Below are positions 58,991 to 64,000 of a stretch of DNA of 64,000 bases, piece by piece. The DNA comes from Cotesia glomerata (Eukaryota > Arthropoda > Insecta > Hymenoptera > Braconidae). The DNA lies in the NCBI RefSeq assembly GCF_020080835.1, contig NC_058159.1, positions 10,168,001 through 10,232,000 of the forward strand, in the 5' to 3' direction. Every line of letters starts with the position of its first letter. The first letter of the stretch is position 1. Position numbers and translations under genes: made by a program. The notes beneath the pieces were generated by a model. The model had not been told where the DNA came from. It ran no database searches and worked only from the letters and a program-made list of their open reading frames with translations.

Positions 58991-60443
58991 ACCTAAATTT
59001 TCATTGCAAAAAAAATTATTGTTAAAATCGAAATTTTTAAAAATCGTTTCGGGGATCATTTTATCTTGGTATGTACTTATAAAAAAGATACATGAATTTA
59101 ATTTTCATGATCAAGTGGAAAATAGGGGGTCCAGTTGACGTGATCTTGCTCTAGTAATAGTTATTAAATTTTCAAAGTTATAAATAGTAACACGGAATAG
59201 TATAAAACAGTAAATTACATCGTGTTAAATTTACACGAGTGGAAATTTTACACGGATGAAATTTTACACTGACATTTTACACTTACACGGCGGTGTAAAA
59301 GTCTCTGGGTCCAATTTTACACCGAAGTTTTTTACAGTGTACATCAATTAATTAATAAGAGGTAGAGTAATCAAGTAAAATGAATTAAATCTGGCAAGAA
59401 AAAAGTATTTACTGATGAATTGTATCCCGAGTCGAAATTTTAAAACTCTAGTTCAACCTAGTAGAGCCTGATTCCTTTGATGTAGACATATGTCGCTCTG
59501 ATTTAAGAATCTTTTTCAACCTAACTCGTCTTATGTCAGGGTGAGGAGGATTGAGTTGGGGTTTAGTTTAAATTTTAAGATTCTGTTTAAACCTTATACG
59601 TCTAAAATCAGGTTGTAGAAGAATGAGCTGGGGTTTAATAAGAATTTTATCGCGTAGGCTTTCTAGGGTGAAACAGAGACAAACTTTATGAATTTTTCGA
59701 AGTTAATAATAGTAATAAAAATTATTATCATGATTTCGAAAATGTATCAATTGATGAATATTAATGCCAAAAAGACAAATACAATTGAAAAAATTCAATT
59801 ATTTCAGTGATTTAATTCGTTTTTTTTTTTTTATTAAAGACTTTTGCCATCAACAAAATATAAAATTAACTATTAAATTAAATTGATTGGCGAGCATTAA
59901 AGCAACAAGATAATTAATAAGAATGAAATTATCTTTAGTCATGAACAAAAATTCTTAAGCTAAGAAATTGTTTTTAGCTTGAAGAAGTTTAAATTAATTA
60001 AAAATTTGTTGGCAAAATTCTTGAAGAGGGCCGTCATACTTCACCTTTCCATGTACGTATGTTAAAAAAAGCTAAAAGTTATATAAGTTCTTATGGTTCT
60101 GTTTAAGAGGGAAAAGGCCAAGATAACAATTTAAGTTCTATTTCTTCGATTGACTGAAAAATAAACATAATTGTAAAATCTAAAGTCTATGATATATTAA
60201 TGTTTTTAATATATGTTCTTTTGGTTTAAAAAAAATCTTTACACAAAAAAAAACGCTTTCAACTTAGATTCGTAAATTGATGAGCTAAAGTGTATAAAAA
60301 TACCAACATAAGTTACGACGCAAAGGTAAAGAAAAATAATTTAACTCATCATCTAATTTTTTTTCTAGGATTCATCAGAATTAGTTAAAATCAATTGTTT
60401 AATAAACGATATCATTTAAAAAACAATTGTCTTTATTCGCATT

Positions 60444-60492
60444 CAAGCGCCAATACACAGTTAGAATATATCATTGTGTATTTGCGCTTGCT
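60444..60492. repeat. Short hairpin, about 16-bp stem
   Basis: CAAGCGCCAATACACA and TGTGTATTTGCGCTTG pair around a 16-base AT-rich loop. It could be a tiny MITE or a hairpin RNA source. There is no further evidence. Confidence 0.6.
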
Positions 60493-60983
60493 AAAATTAA
60501 TGTAATGTAGTAAACTTCAAAGTAGTTTTTTTGTGATCTAAATTTTTTCTTTTCTTGAATTAAGATAATTTTCTTATCAATAGAAATTTTTATCGCAAAT
60601 ATTTTTAAGCTGATTGTTAAAAACAAATTTTCTTTACATGTCTTTTTATTTTTGCAGAACTAAAAAGATATACAATTTTAGAGTTACCCTTTCAGCTTTT
60701 ATAAAACAACACACAAAAATGATCAAAAGATATTTGAACGTATTTACAACAACTTATTCTAAAAAGTGAATATTTATGTAGTTTCAAGAATCAAAAAATT
60801 TAGGCAATTTTCGCGACAAAATTTTTTAAGCACTTAAGGGTTGTAAAATTGATAATAATAATGACAAAAACAATTACTATGACAAAAGAAATAATAATAA
60901 TAATATTTAATCACATAAGGTAATTTTAATTTTGTCAGCTGTAGCTTAAATAGAAAAAAATTTTCTTGCCAAATGACAAGTCT

Positions 60984-61056
60984 TCGAGTAGCAGAGGGGA
61001 TCCAGTCTAGCTTCGTAATCGAGAGGTCGTGTAGTTTCGAATCCCTGTAAAGCTGA
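60984..61056 (+). repeat. tRNA-Thr-like sequence (pseudo-tRNA or SINE head)
   Basis: A-box-like TAGCAGAGGGG at 60989-60999, anticodon-arm-like CTTCGTAATCGAGAGGTCGT (loop with CGT) and B-box-like GTTTCGAATCCC at 61034-61045 follow tRNA-Thr order. The D arm and acceptor pairing are degraded and the B box has one extra or changed T, so function as a tRNA is unlikely. Confidence 0.45.
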
Positions 61057-61325
61057 GTTTTTTCAACGGATATTTGTGTTTTCATCGTTATTTCTTCTGT
61101 CTCCATTTCGATATTATTATTCATGTATAATTATAAATAAACACTACTGATAGATATAATTACCTTGACCGTCAAGCGAATGATAACTTGAATAATAACT
61201 TTGATCTTTTTTTTTTTTTTTTTTTTTTACCATGAATATAAACCAATTTAGGCTATATAAAGTTGAAATAGATTTCAATAAAACCATGCCTGACACTTTT
61301 TCGTCTGAGGTACAAAAATCCTATA

Positions 61326-61773
61326 CAGAGTGTCCCAGAAGTAACGGACGCCATTGTAGCATCTGATAAACAAAATAATTTTGAGACCAAAAGTCCTTAG
61401 CCATTTTTTAATCAGACGCATAGATAATTAATTATTAATTAAAATAACGTCCTTTTATGCGTTAGAGAGAGAGCACTATTGTCAAGTCAAGTGCGTTCCA
61501 ACGAAGACGCTTGCACTTGTGAATGTGTAAGTAAATATGTGTGACTACGTTAGCTATAGAAACTAGTTAGTCATACAGTTAGTTGTGTCTTTGTTTGGCA
61601 CATACTTTACTGGACACTGGCGCTCTCTCTCTCTAACAAATAAAGAGACGTTATTTTTAATTAATAATTAATTATCTATGCGGTTAATTGAAAAATGGCT
61701 AAGGACTTTTCGTCTCAGAATTATTTTTTTCATCACATGCTACAATGGCGTCCGTGACTTTTGGGACACTCTG
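61326..61773. mobile_element. 448-bp TA-flanked MITE with long inverted repeats
   Basis: It begins CAGAGTGTCCCAGAAGTAAC and ends ACTTTTGGGACACTCTG, flanked by TA at 61324-61325 and 61774-61775. Pairing extends inward for about 150 bases (GACGCCATTGTAGCAT, AGATAATTAATTATTAATTA, GAGAGAGAG). The CAGAGTGTCCCA type of end is common among insect Tc1/mariner-like MITEs. Confidence 0.85.
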
Positions 61774-62157
61774 TATATTGCGCAAGCCCAGCTAGGCTCT
61801 AAAAGAATGAAACAGGGTTTTATTAAGAACCTTCCTCGGCCTTAACTCGCCTGAAAATGCAGTTAAATAGGCGCTACTAGGTTGAAACGGAAATTAATTT
61901 CAACGTAGATCGCTATATCTTAAACTCTATTTCAACCTAGCACACTCTGACTTTAGTCTAGCTATGTTGAAACAGAATTTAAGCAAAATAAAATTTCGAC
62001 TCGGGATGGTACACCAAAAAAATTGACATAATTATTTTTACGAATTTTCTATCGGTAAAAATAACTGATGAGAAATGATTAAAACATACAGAGCGCCATA
62101 AGAATGAAATTAATGAAAAATGGAATTATAAATTAAAAATAGAGTTATAAATAACAA

Positions 62158-62862
62158 AAAAAAAAAATCTGGAAAACAGTTGACCCTAGAAGCCATCCCT
62201 GCAGCTTCCCGCTAATTCCATATATAAGCGCTTAAAATTGCATTTATGACGTTTTTGAGCTCTTCGAGCTCAAAAATAGAATTTATATGTTATTTCGAGC
62301 TCTCCGAGCTCAAAGAGTTAGCTTTTCTAAGCTTTTGAGTTCCTCGAGCTCAAAAGTCGGATAGAAGTTTGATAAAACACTATTTTTTTAATTTTTAAAC
62401 CGCAATAACTTTTGAAGAAATGAACCGATTTTCACGCGGTTGGCAGCATTCGACGCAATTTTTTAAGCCTCACTAAGAATCCAAGTTTAAATCGATCAGA
62501 ACAGAAATTCCGGTTCAATTCGAAAAAATCACTTTTTTCGGTTTTTTTTTTTCGTTCACGATATCTCTCGAACGAATCAACTGATTTTGACCGGACCGGT
62601 GGCGATCGACGTGGTTTTTTGAGGTTAAGAGCTGATTAGTTTTTGAAGTTGATCGATAAAACCGTTTAAAAGTTGTTACAAAAACACACACACACACACA
62701 TACACACAGACAGACATAGTGACAACATCGCAGGGGTAGTCAGCGAAGCTTCCTGTGACCTTAAAACGTCGAGATCTGATGAAAACACGATTTTTGCAAA
62801 ACGGGGTAAAAACAATAACTTCCCGATTTTTGAAAATCTTCAATTTATTAGCGGGAAGTTAA
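62158..62862 (-). repeat. Family A repeat, copy 9
   Basis: It begins TCTGGAAAACAGTTGACCCT and ends TTAGCGGGAAGTTA. The (CA)n is 62683-62708 followed by CAGACAGACATAGTG. Three GAGCTC palindromes lie at 62259-62274, 62297-62312 and 62337-62353. Confidence 0.85.
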
Positions 62863-64000
62863 AAAAAGTTATAGAAGAAACATGCCAATAACGAGCATTG
62901 TGATCAAAACTTAGGAAATTTCTTGATTTTGAATGGCTATAAGTACGACAACGAAAATCAATAGAGTTCGTAATAATAAAAAGTAGAAGCGCCGGTTTTG
63001 GACTCCTTAGTGCTAGTTTTGGACACTTTAAAATTCAATGATTGTGCAGAAAATTGTAATGTTAAAATAATATTTTTATAGAATTTTTTTAACGCTAAGA
63101 TTTATGCAAACAGAATTTATGATGCCAAAATGATGCTACGTTTATAAATTATTTATACAATAATTTGAACATCAAATGTCCAAAAACGGTATAGCACAAA
63201 CGGTATAGTGTCCACAAAGCAGTATCTCTACTCCACATTTAATTTTTTTTATAAAACCATAATTTAATTTATAAAATTCCAATCGTTAATCAGTGCGCGT
63301 GCTGTAGTGAAAAAGAAAGACATTTTTCTACTATTTGTTTACGTATTTTATTGTAAATTTCTTTCTCGCAAGCAACAGCTGGTTTATCACGTATGTTGAA
63401 AGGTAATTCTTATAGTTGGGTCGAATATCGCGAGTGTACTGCTTTACGCACATTATACAATGAACAGCATTCAAGTATTGAAGTGTATTTACAGATTATA
63501 AATCGTAAATTTATCGAACTTATTGAATTTTTTCTTGATTTCTCATTTTTTCAAAACAGACTGAATGAAATTTAGCTGATAACTAGAACAAAAAAAAATA
63601 ATTTTATTAAGTTTGTAAGATTTCATAACTTTTCTAACGACTCCTCCCGTTCAGTATTTTTTCCCTTCTACATAGTAATAAGAGATTACGTATCGAGGGA
63701 GGAAAGTAGGACATTCCAACCCACGAAATTAACTAGTTTTTCCAATGATTTACAAGTAAACAAGAGCCTTAGCTCCTCCACATACTTATAGATAGATATT
63801 GTAAGATCTATGGAAGCCTTTGATAATATAGTTCTCTTTCAGCATAAAACAGCAATTTTCATAAGAGCATGTAGAAACAACTGTTTGCGGTAAAGTTCAC
63901 TGCTATTTAAACATCGTAACTATGTGTCGGCCGACTTTATATTCTTGGTCTTGCAAAAACCACTTCTTGTGTTGACTTCACATATATATAATATAATATA
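62863..64000. other. Anonymous AT-rich DNA to the window end
   Basis: No gene was recognised. The 60-codon ORF at 63393-63575 has no identifiable feature. The window ends in a TA-rich repeat (63983-64000). Confidence 0.4.

Larger units (their letters stand above)
56804..59150. repeat. Giant inverted repeat, arms of about 0.75-0.9 kb
   Basis: The left arm (56804 to about 57795) opens AGCAAGATCACGTCAACTGG. The right arm (about 58268 to 59150) ends with its inverse. Pairing runs through the GGGGATCATTTTATCTTGGT, CACCGAGAAGT, GCGCCTGGCGCTCGG-like and CTTCCGACACATTATTATAT words. The left arm is interrupted by a SINE (57409-57634) and the right by a small palindromic MITE (58873-58990). The loop (57796-58267) is unrelated to the arms. 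No coding sequence was found. Confidence 0.92.
54567..59339. mobile_element. TA-flanked outer element with GGTGTAAA subterminal repeats
   Basis: It begins CACTGTAAAAAATTTTTTGG and ends GAAGTTTTTTACAGTG, with TA on both sides (54565-54566, 59340-59341). The first 150 and last 150 bases repeat GGTGTAAA/TTTACACC words, which look like subterminal binding sites. Everything between is non-coding and consists of later or co-travelling repeats: the hairpin satellite, a 969-bp MITE and a giant inverted repeat. The terminal pair could belong to one element or to the remains of two, but the shared TA and subterminal words favour one. Confidence 0.6.
59424..62007. mobile_element. 2.6-kb element with ATCCCGAGTCGAAATTTTA ends
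   Basis: ATCCCGAGTCGAAATTTTA at 59424-59442 is exactly inverted at 61989-62007. Near both ends the word TTCAACCTAG (or its inverse CTAGGTTGAA) recurs several times with spacing of about 50-80 bases, forming subterminal repeats. The interior is mostly AT-rich and holds a tRNA-Thr-like sequence and a TA-flanked MITE. No transposase ORF was seen. The longest frame (96 codons, 60834-61124, - strand) covers the tRNA-like region and is not credible as a gene. Confidence 0.65.

Overview
The window is eukaryotic, very AT-rich nuclear DNA that reads as transposon-dense intergenic sequence. The element mix (BEL/Pao LTR element, CR1/L2-like non-LTR element, a P-superfamily THAP element, TA-flanked MITEs, tRNA-derived SINEs, (TG)n-bearing repeats) points to an insect. 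A parasitoid hymenopteran is my best guess, from general resemblance only. I found no confident host protein-coding gene.

Layout. 1-12.5 kb: mostly anonymous AT-rich DNA, with a possible core promoter (1231-1264), a tRNA-like SINE remnant (3310), a 356-bp tandem repeat (6258-7112), a divergent double-hairpin element (8850-9457) and a TA-flanked MITE (11548-12243). 12.48-15.4 kb: a 5'-truncated CR1/L2-like retrotransposon on the + strand, with endonuclease and reverse transcriptase broken by two frameshifts and one stop. 15.5-16.3 kb: the first of about ten copies of a (TG)n-carrying repeat, here called family A. 17.17-22.92 kb: a BEL/Pao element on the - strand with near-identical LTRs, target duplication, tRNA-Tyr-like primer site and polypurine tract. 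It has lost most of gag and has several frameshifts in pol.

23-34 kb: family A copies, anonymous GC-richer blocks (22.92-23.39 and 25.6-27.77 kb) and a 5'-truncated MITE. 34-48 kb: a 483-bp near-perfect inverted repeat (34987-35469), a GC-rich palindrome (42148-42294), nested TA-flanked MITEs and three more copies of a double-hairpin family (36887, 44469, 47222). The stems of that family change sequence between copies but stay paired.

48-53 kb: a 969-bp MITE and a 2050-bp P-superfamily-like transposon (50885-52934) with a perfect 8-bp target duplication, perfect 14-bp terminal inverted repeats and a predicted four-exon THAP gene of 177 codons. 54.5-59.3 kb: a nested composite. A TA-flanked outer element holds a hairpin satellite, a second 969-bp MITE and a roughly 2.3-kb inverted repeat, whose arms are interrupted by a SINE on one side and a small palindromic MITE on the other. 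59.4-62.0 kb: a large element with terminal inverted repeats, holding a TA-flanked MITE and a tRNA-Thr-like sequence. The last 2 kb hold another family A copy and anonymous DNA.

The main biological signals are therefore the THAP-only P-like element, the covarying double-hairpin family, the strand-asymmetric AGCG/CGCT enrichment of the BEL/Pao element, and the recurrent seeding of microsatellites inside family A. Coordinates of repeat edges were read by eye and may be off by a few bases.
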